The notes below the pieces were generated by a model. That model worked only from the letters and a program-made list of their open reading frames with translations, was not told where the DNA came from and made no database searches. A stretch of DNA of 49,621 nt from the NCBI RefSeq assembly GCF_001308195.1, contig NZ_JXDF01000004.1:1-49621 (forward strand), written 5' to 3'. Positions 1 through 8,145 of this stretch are shown here, piece after piece. A program made the position numbers and the translations under genes. The DNA comes from Apilactobacillus kunkeei. Lineage in GTDB: Bacteria; Bacillota; Bacilli; Lactobacillales; Lactobacillaceae. Numbering within the stretch: position 1 is the first letter of the stretch; every line of letters starts with the position of its first letter.

Positions 1-3000
1 CTATCTGACCAAAAATCTAATGCGAAGTCCCAATTGGATGCTGAAGCAACCAAGGTCAAACAAGAAATTGATGCTGACAATAGTTTAACTAGCTCAGAAA
101 AAGCAACTCAAAAATCTAATGTAGATAGTGAAAAGTCAACTTATCAAGGTAAGATTGACGAGGCCACCAATGCTGATGATATCAAAACGGCATCTCAACA
201 AGGTATCAAAGACATCGATGCTCAATACGTTGCAGGTAAGACATCAGTAGCCGATCAAAAATCCAATGCAAAAGCCCAACTGGATGCTGAAGCAACCAAG
301 GTCAAACAAAAAATTGATGCTGACAATACTTTGACTAGTGATGAAAAAGCAAAGCAAAAGGCCAATGTTTACAGCACTAAATCAATTGATCAAACTGCTA
401 TTGATATGGCAACCAATGCTGATGATATTAATACTGCATGGCACAAAGGCATCCAAGATATTGATAATCAATACATTCCTGGTAAGACATCTCTAGCGGA
501 CCAAAAGGCTAATGCTAAGAGTCAATTAGATGCGCAAGCAGCCAAGATTAAGAGTGATATCGAAAATGATGCAACATTAACGCAAAATCAAAAGAATGAC
601 CAAATGAATCAGTTAGCAGCTCATAAAGTTGCTGCTGAGCAAGCAATTGATAATGCTGCTGATGCTGATGGCATTAATAAAGCATTGGATGATGGTAATT
701 CAAATATGGCAGAAGACCATCAACCTGGCCAGGCAATTGATAATCAAAAGGCATCTGCAAAACAAGCTATTCAAGCTGAGGCCAACAAGGTAAAAGCTGC
801 TATTGCTGCCGATTCCAGTTTGACTAGTGAAGAAAAAGATAATCAAAATAGTGCTGTAGATTCAGCTTTTGCCGCGGCCCAAAGTAATATTGACCGTTTA
901 ACAAATGCCGACGATATCAATACAGCAAAGAAGCAAGGTATAACAGACGTTGATGGCAAACACGTATCAGGTACACCATTAGATACGCAAAAATCTACCG
1001 CTAAGTCACAAATTACTAATGAAGCAAACAAGATTAAGCAAGACATCGCAAACGATGCAACATTAACTCAAGCGCAAAAAGATGCTCAAACTGCTAAGGT
1101 AAATGCCGACGCAGATGCCGCATCAAAGGCAATTGATAATGCAAGTGATGCCGACAGTGTTAATAAAGCAATCAGTGATGGAACAAGCAACATTGATGCT
1201 GATCACACTTCCAAGGCACCAGTAGACAGTCAAAGATCAGATGCTTTAAACCAATTAGATGAAAAAGCAGCTAAGGTTAAACAAGACATCGCAAACGATG
1301 CAACATTAACTCAAGCGCAAAAGGATGCTCAAACTGCCAAGGTAGACGCCGACGCAGCCGCTGGTAAACAAGCAATCCAAAACGCTACTGATGCTGATAG
1401 CATCAACAAGGCACTAAGTGATAACAGTGGTCAAATCGCTAAAGACCATCAACCAGGAAGCTCAGTTGATAATCAAAAGGATTCTAACAACACTAACTTG
1501 GATGCTGAAGCAACCAAGGTTAAGAACCAAATCGATGCTGACGTTTCATTAACTGGTAAAGAAAAAGACCAACAAAAGAGTAATGTGGAAAGCGTAAAGG
1601 CAGCTGCTGAAGCTAAGATTAATGCTGCAACTAATGCTGATGGTATTAAGGCTGCATACGACCAAGGTATCAAAGATATTGATGCTCAATATGTTCCAGG
1701 AAAGACTTCATTACCTGACCAAAAGGCTAATGCAAAAGCTCAATTAGATGCCCAAGCTGCCAAGATTAAGCAAGACATCGCAAACGATGCCACATTAACC
1801 CAAAGTCAAAAAGATGCCCAAATGGCCAAGGTTGATGCTGATAGACAATCAGCTGAATCAGCAATTGACAATGCTAAAGATGCCGATGGTGTTAACCAAG
1901 CAATTAGCGATTGGAATGGAACTATTGAAAAAGATCACCAACCAGGTAAGCCAATTGCTGATCAAAAAGCTGACGCTAAGGCAGCTATTCAAGCTGAAGC
2001 TGACAAGGTTAAAGCGGCAATCGATGCAGACCCAACTTTAACTAGTGATGAAAAGGCTGATCAAAAGAACAAGGTTGATAGTGTAAGCTCTGCTGAACAA
2101 GCTAAGATTGATGGTTTAACAAATGTGGATGACATCCATAACCAAATCACTCAAAGTGTGTCCGACATTGATGATGTACACCAATCAGGTGAGAGTTTAG
2201 CCGACCAAAAGGCAGCTGCCAAGTCACAATTGGATGCTCAAGCAGCTAAGATTAAACAAGACATCGCAAATGATGTGACATTGACTCAAGCTGATAAGGA
2301 TGCTCAAAGCGCCAAGGTTGATGCAGATACAAATGCCGGCAAACAAGCAATCGACAACGCAGCTGATGCTGATAGCATTAACAGCTTGATTAAAGACAAC
2401 AAAGATAAGATTGCTGCCGACCACGTTTTACATGCATCGGTAGATGACCAAAAGGCAAGTAATAAGAAGACATTGGACGACCAAGCAGCCAAAGTTAAAC
2501 AAGATATCGCAAACGATAACACATTGACTCAAGCTGAAAAGGATGCTCAAACTGCTAAGGTAGAAGCTGATAAGGAAGCTGCTGAAAAGGCAATCGACGC
2601 TGCCTTAGATGCTGAAGGTGTCAAGAAAGCCACTGATGCTGGTAACGATAAAATCAATGGTGACCATGTACCAGGTGAATCAGTTGATGATCAAAAGGCT
2701 GCTGCTAAGAAGCAATTGGATGACCAAGCAGCTAAGATTAAACAAGACATCGCAAACGATACAACATTAACTCAAGCTGAAAAAGACGCCCAAAGCGCAA
2801 AGGTTGACGCTGATAGAGACGCTGGCGAAAAGGCCATTGATGGCGCAATTAATGCCGATGACATCAACAAGTTAATCAGTGACACTACAGGTAAAATCAA
2901 TGTTGACCACACTTCAGGCCAAGCAGTAGCTGATCAAAAGACAGCTAAGAAGAATGACCTAGATACAGAAGCGAACAAGGTTAAGGCAGCTATTGATGCT

Positions 3001-6000
3001 GACAACACCTTAAGTCAAGCCGAAAAGGATGCTCAAAAGGCAGCCATTGATGCTGATGTTAACGCTGGTAAGAAGGCTATTGACGCTGCTTCCAACGCAG
3101 AAGGTATCAAACAAGCCGTAGACAGTACCAACCAAAAGATTGATGGTGAACACCATTCAGGTAAGTCTGTGGCTGACCAAAAGAATGATGCTAAGTCACA
3201 AATGGATGCTGAAGCCGATAAGGTTAAGGCAGCTATTGACGCTGATGACACTTTGACCGGTGCCGAAAAAGCACAACAAAAGAAGAATGTTGATGATGCT
3301 AACAAAGCTGCCCAAGCTAAGATTGATGATGCTTCAAATGCAGATGAAATTAACGGTGCAATCAAAGATGGTAATACTAATATTGATGGTCAACATAAAT
3401 CAGGTACATCAGTTAAGGATCAACAAGATGCTGCTAAGAAGCAATTAGATGATCAAGCAGCTAAGATTAAGAATGATATTCAAAATGATGTAACATTAAC
3501 TTCTGACCAAAAGAAGGAACAAACAGATAAGGTAGATGCAGACAAGACTGCTGCTGAAAAAGCTGTATCTGCTGCTACAAATGCAGACGATATTAATAAG
3601 GCAATTAGCAATGGAAACGATAAAATTTCTAATGACCATCAATCAGGGACATCATTAGATAAGCAAAAATCTGACGCCAAAAATGCGGTTGATGCTGCAG
3701 CTAAAAGTACAAAAGATAAAATCGATTCTGATAACACCTTAACCAGTGCAGAAAAAGAAGCACAAAAGAACAAGGTTGATAGTGAAGCAGAAGATACTAA
3801 GAAGAACATTGATGCAGCAACTAATGCAGACGATATCAATGATTTATCTGACAGAATGATTGGAAATGTTGATAACAACTATGCACCAGGAACACCATTG
3901 TCAGATCAAAAATCTGCTGCTAAGAAACAACTATCTCAAAAATTAGATGATTTAATTAAACAAATCTTCGATGATGACACATTAACTACCGACCAAAAGA
4001 ATGCTCAAAAAGCTCAAGCAACTTCAGATATGAATGAAGCTTCAAATGCAGTTGATAACGCCAAAGATGCAGATAGCATTAACAAAGCAGTTAGTGATGG
4101 TAACGGTAAGATTAATGCTGATCATAAACCAGGCACATCAGTAGATGATCAAAAGTCTGCCGCTAAGCAACAATTAGAAGCACAAGCTGCTAAGACTAAA
4201 CAAGACATCCAAAACGATGCCACATTAACTCAAGCACAAAGGGATGCCCAAGTTGCTAAGGTAGATGCAGACAAGACTGCTGCTGAAAAAGCGGTTGATG
4301 ATGCCACAGATGCTGATTCCATTAACAAGGCAATTGCTGATGGAAACAACAATATTTCTAACGATCATCAATCAGGAACTTCAGTAGATACTCAAAAGGA
4401 CAACGCCAAAGCTCAACTAGATGCTGAAGCAACCAAGGTTAAGAGTGATATCGACGCAGATAACTCCTTAACCAGTGATGAAAAAGACGTTCAAAAGGCT
4501 AAGGTTGATGCCGATGTCAAAGCCGGAAAAGAAGCTATCGACAATGCCACAGAAGCTGATAACATCAACAAAGCAGTTAGTGATACTAACGCTCAAGTTG
4601 ATAAGGAACACGTACCAGGCACACCAGTAGATAGTCAAAAATCTGTTGCTAAGAAACAATTGGAAGACCAAGCTACTAAGATTAAGCAAGACATCACAAA
4701 TGACGCCACATTGACCCAAGCAGAAAAGGAAGCACAAATCGCTAAGGTTGAAGCTGACAAGACTGCTGGAGAAAAGGCAATTGATGATGCCAAGAACGCG
4801 GATACAATTAACCAAGCATTGGTTGATAGCAATAACTCTATCGTTTCTGATCACGTTCCAGGTAAGTCACTAACTGACCAAAAGGACGCAGCTAAGAAGC
4901 AACTAGATGCTGAAGCTGACAAGACCAAGGCAACCATTGATGCTGACAAGACATTGACTAGTGCTGAAAAAGCACAACAAAAGGCTAATGTGGATGCCAA
5001 GAACAAGGCAGCCCAAGACAATGTTGATGCTCAAACTAATGCTGACAACATCAATGCAATGACTGCTCAAGGTGTTGAAGAAATTGATGCTCAATATGTA
5101 CCAGGTAAGGTTTCATTGAGTGATCAAAAGACTAATGCCAAGGCTAAACTTGAAGGAGAAGCTACTAAGGTTAAGAACGATATCTTAAATGACGCCACAT
5201 TAACTAAGGCAGAAAAGGATACCCAAATGGCTCAAGTAGATGCTGATAAGGCCGCTGGAGAAAAGGCTATCGAAGATGCTTTAGATGCTGATGGTATTAA
5301 CCAAGCAGTCAGTGATAGCAATGCCAAGATGGATGCCGATTACGTTCCAGGCAAGACTTCACTACCAGACCAAAAGAGCAACGCCAAGGCTCAATTAGAT
5401 GCCCAAGCTGCCAAGATCAAGAATGACATCGCAAATGATGCCACTCTAACCCAAGCAGAAAAGGATGCTCAAATGGCTCAAGTAGATGCTGATAAAGCTG
5501 CCGCTGAACAAGCCATCGACAACGCACCAGACGCTGACAGCATTAACCAAGCTATCAGCAATGGTAATACTAAGATTGCTTCTGACTATGTTCCAGGCAA
5601 ACCAGTTGATGACCAAAAGAGTGCCGCTAAGGCTGACCTAGATGCCAAGGCCGCTAAGGTTAAGAATGACATCGCAAACGATGCCACATTGACTCAATCT
5701 GAAAAGGATACTCAAATGGCCAAAGTTGACGCTGATAAAGCAGCCAGTGAACAAGCTATTGATAATGCAACTAATGCTGATAGCATTAACCAAATCATCA
5801 GCGACACCAACGCAAAGATTGATGCAGATCATGTTGCCGGTCAATCATTGGATGCTCAAAGATCAGCTGCAAAGGCAAGAATTGAAGAAGAGGCCAACAA
5901 GGTTAGAGCGGCAATTGATGCTGATAAAACATTGAGCAGTGCTGAAAAGGCACGTCAAAAGAAGAATCTTGAACGTGCCAAGGTCAATGCTGAAGCAGAA

Positions 6001-6063
6001 ATTGATTCATCAAGAAATGCAGATACCATTAAAGCTAGGATTTTGCCACAATTACACATCTTG
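1..6063 (+). repeat. 25 tandem DUF1542-like repeats, 81-82 codons each
   Basis: Counting the conserved D-Q-K start gives 25 units; the first five are spaced 246, 246, 243 and 243 bases. Each unit has a Q-K start, an AK(I/V)K helix, a turn of type DATLTQ or DNTLTS, an A(I/V)D(N/A)A-DAD-IN helix, and a linker of type DHxPG or QYVPGK. Two unit types are mixed: one with IDAD..LTS and one with ANDATLTQ. Unit 17 is divergent (IFDDDTLTTDQ) and unit 25 leads into the C-terminal modules. Most bases differ between units, so this is an old, in-frame protein repeat rather than a fresh DNA expansion. Confidence 0.9.
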
Positions 6064-7059
6064 GATATTCAACATGTTAAGAAACAAAACAACGGAAGTG
6101 GTCCTGAACAAACTATTCCACGTAATGTTTACATGGTTAAGAACTTCTACAGATACCTAAGCACTACCTTCACTAAGAAGAACCGTGTTCAAGGTTACAA
6201 GGCTACATCCCGTCCAAACGCTGTAATGTTTAGAATCATCGGTGAAACTACCAACAAGAACGGTGTAAAGAGATACAAGGTATACCAAATCGTTGTTAAG
6301 AAGAACGGCTCATTCAAAGTGGACCGTAAGAAGTGGGGTTACATCACCGCTAAACCTTCTTACATGAGACCTTTGTACTACCGTAGCAACGTTCAACAAA
6401 TCAAGGTTATTGGTAAGGGAATCCGTGAATACAAGAACGTTAAGTTAAGTAAGGCTGTGAAGGGCTACAAGCACGGTACTGTTTTGAAGGTCAAGGCAGT
6501 CAAGAAGTACGGTAGCACATACAGATTACAATTAACTAACGGTCACTACATTACCGCTAACAAGAACTTGGTTCGTAAGCAAACAACACCACGTAACGTC
6601 TACATGGTTAAAGGATTCTACAGATACTCAAGTGTTAACTTCAGTCACAAGAACAGAATCCAAGGTTACAAGAAGCAAGCTCGTCCAAACGCTGTGATGT
6701 TCAGAATTGTTGGCGAAACTACCAACAAGAATGGACTAAAGAGATACAAGGTATACCAAATCGTTCGTAACAAGAAGGGACTATTTAGAGTAGATCACAA
6801 GAAGTGGGGTTACATCACCACTAAGCCTTCATACGTAAAACCTTTGTACTACAGCAGCAAGGTACGTTCGGTTCGCGTAATCGGTTCTAGAATCCGTGCC
6901 TACAAGAACGTTAAGTTAACTAAGTCTGTTAAGTCATACAAACGCGGAACTGTTTTGAACGTTAAAGCAGTGAATAAGATTGGTACTACTTACAGATTGC
7001 AATTAACTAATGGTAGTTACATCAGTGCTAACAAGAACTTAGTTCAAAAAATTAAATAA
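1..7059 (+). CDS. Giant DUF1542-repeat surface protein, 5' end outside window
   Basis: The reading frame is open from base 1 (the first codons read LSDQKSNAKSQ), so the true start, signal peptide and N-terminal domain lie upstream; about 2,352 codons are visible. The visible part is 25 tandem repeats of about 81 residues that resemble DUF1542 (three-helix rods of Ebh- and FIVAR-type cell-wall proteins of staphylococci and lactobacilli). They are followed by two basic modules of about 157 residues, which look like the DUF5776-type C-termini of Lactobacillales surface proteins. There is no LPXTG motif and no C-terminal membrane segment. The gene ends in a Lys/Arg/Tyr-rich tail, so attachment is probably non-covalent, to wall polymers. 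The likely role is a long rod-like adhesin or envelope-spanning protein. Codon use is strongly biased (AAG, CAA, GAC, GCT), as in the other surface genes here. The family is fairly sure; the ligand is unknown. Confidence 0.85.
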   Translation, partial: LSDQKSNAKSQLDAEATKVKQEIDADNSLTSSEKATQKSNVDSEKSTYQGKIDEATNADDIKTASQQGIKDIDAQYVAGKTSVADQKSNAKAQLDAEATKVKQKIDADNTLTSDEKAKQKANVYSTKSIDQTAIDMATNADDINTAWHKGIQDIDNQYIPGKTSLADQKANAKSQLDAQAAKIKSDIENDATLTQNQKNDQMNQLAAHKVAAEQAIDNAADADGINKALDDGNSNMAEDHQPGQAIDNQKASAKQAIQAEANKVKAAIAADSSLTSEEKDNQNSAVDSAFAAAQSNIDRLTNADDINTAKKQGITDVDGKHVSGTPLDTQKSTAKSQITNEANKIKQDIANDATLTQAQKDAQTAKVNADADAASKAIDNASDADSVNKAISDGTSNIDADHTSKAPVDSQRSDALNQLDEKAAKVKQDIANDATLTQAQKDAQTAKVDADAAAGKQAIQNATDADSINKALSDNSGQIAKDHQPGSSVDNQKDSNNTNLDAEATKVKNQIDADVSLTGKEKDQQKSNVESVKAAAEAKINAATNADGIKAAYDQGIKDIDAQYVPGKTSLPDQKANAKAQLDAQAAKIKQDIANDATLTQSQKDAQMAKVDADRQSAESAIDNAKDADGVNQAISDWNGTIEKDHQPGKPIADQKADAKAAIQAEADKVKAAIDADPTLTSDEKADQKNKVDSVSSAEQAKIDGLTNVDDIHNQITQSVSDIDDVHQSGESLADQKAAAKSQLDAQAAKIKQDIANDVTLTQADKDAQSAKVDADTNAGKQAIDNAADADSINSLIKDNKDKIAADHVLHASVDDQKASNKKTLDDQAAKVKQDIANDNTLTQAEKDAQTAKVEADKEAAEKAIDAALDAEGVKKATDAGNDKINGDHVPGESVDDQKAAAKKQLDDQAAKIKQDIANDTTLTQAEKDAQSAKVDADRDAGEKAIDGAINADDINKLISDTTGKINVDHTSGQAVADQKTAKKNDLDTEANKVKAAIDADNTLSQAEKDAQKAAIDADVNAGKKAIDAASNAEGIKQAVDSTNQKIDGEHHSGKSVADQKNDAKSQMDAEADKVKAAIDADDTLTGAEKAQQKKNVDDANKAAQAKIDDASNADEINGAIKDGNTNIDGQHKSGTSVKDQQDAAKKQLDDQAAKIKNDIQNDVTLTSDQKKEQTDKVDADKTAAEKAVSAATNADDINKAISNGNDKISNDHQSGTSLDKQKSDAKNAVDAAAKSTKDKIDSDNTLTSAEKEAQKNKVDSEAEDTKKNIDAATNADDINDLSDRMIGNVDNNYAPGTPLSDQKSAAKKQLSQKLDDLIKQIFDDDTLTTDQKNAQKAQATSDMNEASNAVDNAKDADSINKAVSDGNGKINADHKPGTSVDDQKSAAKQQLEAQAAKTKQDIQNDATLTQAQRDAQVAKVDADKTAAEKAVDDATDADSINKAIADGNNNISNDHQSGTSVDTQKDNAKAQLDAEATKVKSDIDADNSLTSDEKDVQKAKVDADVKAGKEAIDNATEADNINKAVSDTNAQVDKEHVPGTPVDSQKSVAKKQLEDQATKIKQDITNDATLTQAEKEAQIAKVEADKTAGEKAIDDAKNADTINQALVDSNNSIVSDHVPGKSLTDQKDAAKKQLDAEADKTKATIDADKTLTSAEKAQQKANVDAKNKAAQDNVDAQTNADNINAMTAQGVEEIDAQYVPGKVSLSDQKTNAKAKLEGEATKVKNDILNDATLTKAEKDTQMAQVDADKAAGEKAIEDALDADGINQAVSDSNAKMDADYVPGKTSLPDQKSNAKAQLDAQAAKIKNDIANDATLTQAEKDAQMAQVDADKAAAEQAIDNAPDADSINQAISNGNTKIASDYVPGKPVDDQKSAAKADLDAKAAKVKNDIANDATLTQSEKDTQMAKVDADKAASEQAIDNATNADSINQIISDTNAKIDADHVAGQSLDAQRSAAKARIEEEANKVRAAIDADKTLSSAEKARQKKNLERAKVNAEAEIDSSRNADTIKARILPQLHILDIQHVKKQNNGSGPEQTIPRNVYMVKNFYRYLSTTFTKKNRVQGYKATSRPNAVMFRIIGETTNKNGVKRYKVYQIVVKKNGSFKVDRKKWGYITAKPSYMRPLYYRSNVQQIKVIGKGIREYKNVKLSKAVKGYKHGTVLKVKAVKKYGSTYRLQLTNGHYITANKNLVRKQTTPRNVYMVKGFYRYSSVNFSHKNRIQGYKKQARPNAVMFRIVGETTNKNGLKRYKVYQIVRNKKGLFRVDHKKWGYITTKPSYVKPLYYSSKVRSVRVIGSRIRAYKNVKLTKSVKSYKRGTVLNVKAVNKIGTTYRLQLTNGSYISANKNLVQKIK
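6118..7056 (+). repeat. Two tandem basic C-terminal modules (DUF5776-like)
   Basis: Module 1 (6118-6588, 157 codons) and module 2 (6589-7056, 156 codons) both begin PRNVYMVK and share NAVMFRI.GETTNKNG, KRYKVYQIV, KKWGYIT.KPSY and a closing YRLQLTNG.YI.ANKNLV. They are rich in Lys, Arg and Tyr. The second half of each (YKNVKL..VK.YK.GTVL.VKAV) is the part that resembles DUF5776. The inferred role is binding to the cell wall, because no sorting signal is present. Confidence 0.75.
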
Positions 7060-7088
7060 CATTTGCTTAAAATGATTTAGGCAAACGA

Positions 7089-7127
7089 AAAAACGACTCG
7101 CCAGTAATTGGTGGGTCGTTTTTTATA
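7089..7127 (+). terminator. Rho-independent terminator of the giant surface-protein gene
   Basis: A 12-bp stem, AAACGACTCGCC (7091-7102) with GGTGGGTCGTTT (7110-7121) including G-U pairs, has a 7-base loop and is followed by a T run. It sits 30 bases after the stop codon. Confidence 0.85.
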
Positions 7128-7133
7128 TTTATT

Positions 7134-7165
7134 TTGACAAACTAGGAAAATCCACTTAGTATAAT
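7134..7165 (+). promoter_or_regulatory. Promoter of the BacA-like gene
   Basis: TTGACA lies at 7134-7139. TAGTAT follows at 7157-7162 with 17-base spacing; the overlapping TATAAT at 7160-7165 would have 20-base spacing. Transcription would start near 7170, about 35 bases before the gene. Confidence 0.6.
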
Positions 7166-7204
7166 TAATTATTAGAAAACGATTAGAGAAATTGAGTGAT
7201 GACG

Positions 7205-7753
7205 ATGAAGATTATCAATACATTGGGCCCTAAGCAGACCGATAGCTATCAAGCCGCCCAGTATCTTGCAGAAAGACAAGAAGTGGATATCAGACTACAC
7301 GCTAGTTTTGATGATATTTATAGTGACCTAGCAAAACTAAAAGGGCAATATATGTTGGTACCAGTGGCTTTCCGCAGTGCGCAAAGTAATGATAACTGGG
7401 TCGATAATAACTACAAATACGTCGATCAACTAAAGATTATCGATACTTTTTTCCTACCGACCATGCCGATGATTTTGGTGCATAATCTACACCAAGATAA
7501 TCAAAAAGTCGTTTTACACCCTGCTACATCAGCGTTCTTACATGATTTTGACGTCGATTTAATCCATGACTACGTTTCCAGTAAACCAGAAGCACTGAAA
7601 AATTTTTTACGCGGTGATTATGCCTATGCGATTGTCAGTGAGGAATGGTTTGAAAGCTCGACGAATCAAGGGATTGACGGTAGTCAGTTTGAAGTGATTA
7701 AACGTTTTTCTCCTACCATGATTTGGTGTCTGTATAAAATAATTGGCAAATAA
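7205..7753 (+). CDS. BacA / prephenate-dehydratase-like protein
   Basis: This 182-residue protein opens with INTLGPKQTDSYQAAQYL, the start of prephenate-dehydratase folds (GPxGTxSxxAA). Throughout its length it resembles BacA, the prephenate decarboxylase of bacilysin synthesis, as I recall that sequence. Shared features are NTLGP, LHxxF, a VPxA stretch, an HP motif before an F.....DL(V/I) segment, and a C-terminal (T)MxW(C/S)L stretch. The Thr-Arg-Phe catalytic motif of true prephenate dehydratases is not visible, and there is no ACT domain. It may therefore convert prephenate in a BacA-like way or be a divergent dehydratase. The start at 7205 is preferred because TTGAGTGA at 7192-7199 is the only ribosome-site-like sequence; 7199 is an alternative. 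It has its own promoter and lies directly upstream of the aromatic operon. The fold is fairly sure, the reaction is not. Confidence 0.6.
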   Translation: MKIINTLGPKQTDSYQAAQYLAERQEVDIRLHASFDDIYSDLAKLKGQYMLVPVAFRSAQSNDNWVDNNYKYVDQLKIIDTFFLPTMPMILVHNLHQDNQKVVLHPATSAFLHDFDVDLIHDYVSSKPEALKNFLRGDYAYAIVSEEWFESSTNQGIDGSQFEVIKRFSPTMIWCLYKIIGK

Positions 7754-7756
7754 ACG

Positions 7757-7785
7757 TTGACAATTATTGCGTTTAGAATTATGCT
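7757..7785 (+). promoter_or_regulatory. Promoter of the aromatic operon
   Basis: A consensus TTGACA at 7757-7762, 17-base spacing and TATGCT at 7780-7785 begin three bases after the stop codon of the BacA-like gene. The transcript would start near 7792, giving a leader of about 350 bases before the MFS gene. Confidence 0.75.
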
Positions 7786-7841
7786 TTCTCTAATGATAAT
7801 TTAATGATATTTTAATTTAAAACCGAAGGAGGATGTAATTT

Positions 7842-7892
7842 ATGAAGAACTTAGCAGCCAGTTATTATAGCAACTATTGGTACTTTATGTAG
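7842..7892 (+). CDS. Aromatic leader peptide (16 aa)
   Basis: The reading frame MKNLAASYYSNYWYFM has an excellent ribosome site (AAGGAGG at 7826-7832, 9 bases before ATG) and ends with TAG. Six of the last nine residues are aromatic: four Tyr, one Trp and one Phe. This is the design of attenuation leader peptides such as TrpL and PheL, where scarcity of charged tRNA stalls the ribosome on the regulatory codons. All three aromatic amino acids are represented, which fits an operon of the common chorismate branch. The coding sequence at 7865-7875 is complementary to 7944-7954, so ribosome position could change the RNA fold. It lies between a strong promoter and a strong terminator upstream of the MFS-aro genes. 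I infer a regulatory rather than a cellular role for the peptide itself. Confidence 0.8.
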   Translation: MKNLAASYYSNYWYFM

Positions 7893-8090
7893 TGCTTGCA
7901 TTTGATTTGTTGGATGCAAGCACATGATGCTTGTATCTAACGAAGTTGCTATAACAAATTCGATTAGATACCTGTAAAGTCTAATCGAGTTGCTGTTAAG
8001 TGGGAGTTCGCCCGAATACTAACCGTTCGATTAGATGATTAACTAAAAAATCTAGTCGAAGGTATAACCATAAATTATATTCTTTTAGAA

Positions 8091-8127
8091 AACGTCGACT
8101 AGATTTTGTCTAGTCGGCGTTTTTTTA
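8091..8127 (+). terminator. Attenuator terminator before the MFS-aro operon
   Basis: AACGTCGACTAGA (8091-8103) pairs with TCTAGTCGGCGTT (8109-8121), 13 bp with one G-U, and is followed by a run of T. It ends 18 bases before the MFS start codon and lies inside the transcript, so it must be conditional if the operon is expressed from the 7757 promoter. Confidence 0.85.
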
Positions 8128-8145
8128 CTTCAGGGGGAATTAAAA

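Larger units (their letters stand above)
7792..8127 (+). promoter_or_regulatory. Leader RNA with attenuator-like alternative pairings
   Basis: Visible pairings are these. The leader-peptide codons 7865-7875 pair with 7944-7954 (11 bp, perfect). A hairpin forms at 7893-7922 (TGCTTGCAT / ATGCAAGCA). Arms 7960-7968 and 7980-7988 form a perfect 9-bp hairpin. Arms 8026-8035 and 8051-8060 form a 10-bp hairpin with one G-U. Arms 8091-8103 and 8109-8121 form the terminator. The motif TCGATTAGA / TCTAATCGA recurs in all the later arms, so 7980-7988 can instead pair with 8027-8035, and 8051-8059 with 8095-8103; the last pairing would break the terminator. There is no T-box motif (GGTGGNACC). I infer ribosome-mediated attenuation by the leader peptide at 7842-7892. 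Confidence 0.75.

Noticed and set aside
843-5844. Many open frames on both strands inside the giant repeat gene
   Set aside because: They are shadows of repeated, biased codons; they lack ribosome sites and recur with the repeat period.
1-6063. CRISPR-like regular repeats
   Set aside because: The period is about 245 bases, in frame, coding and without unique spacers of constant size.
6118-7059. Sortase signal at the end of the giant protein
   Set aside because: No LPXTG-like motif and no terminal hydrophobic helix; the C-terminus is a basic folded module.
7792-8127. T-box or riboswitch in the aro leader
   Set aside because: No GGTGGNACC T-box sequence or recognisable riboswitch core; the short reading frame with aromatic codons explains the leader better.
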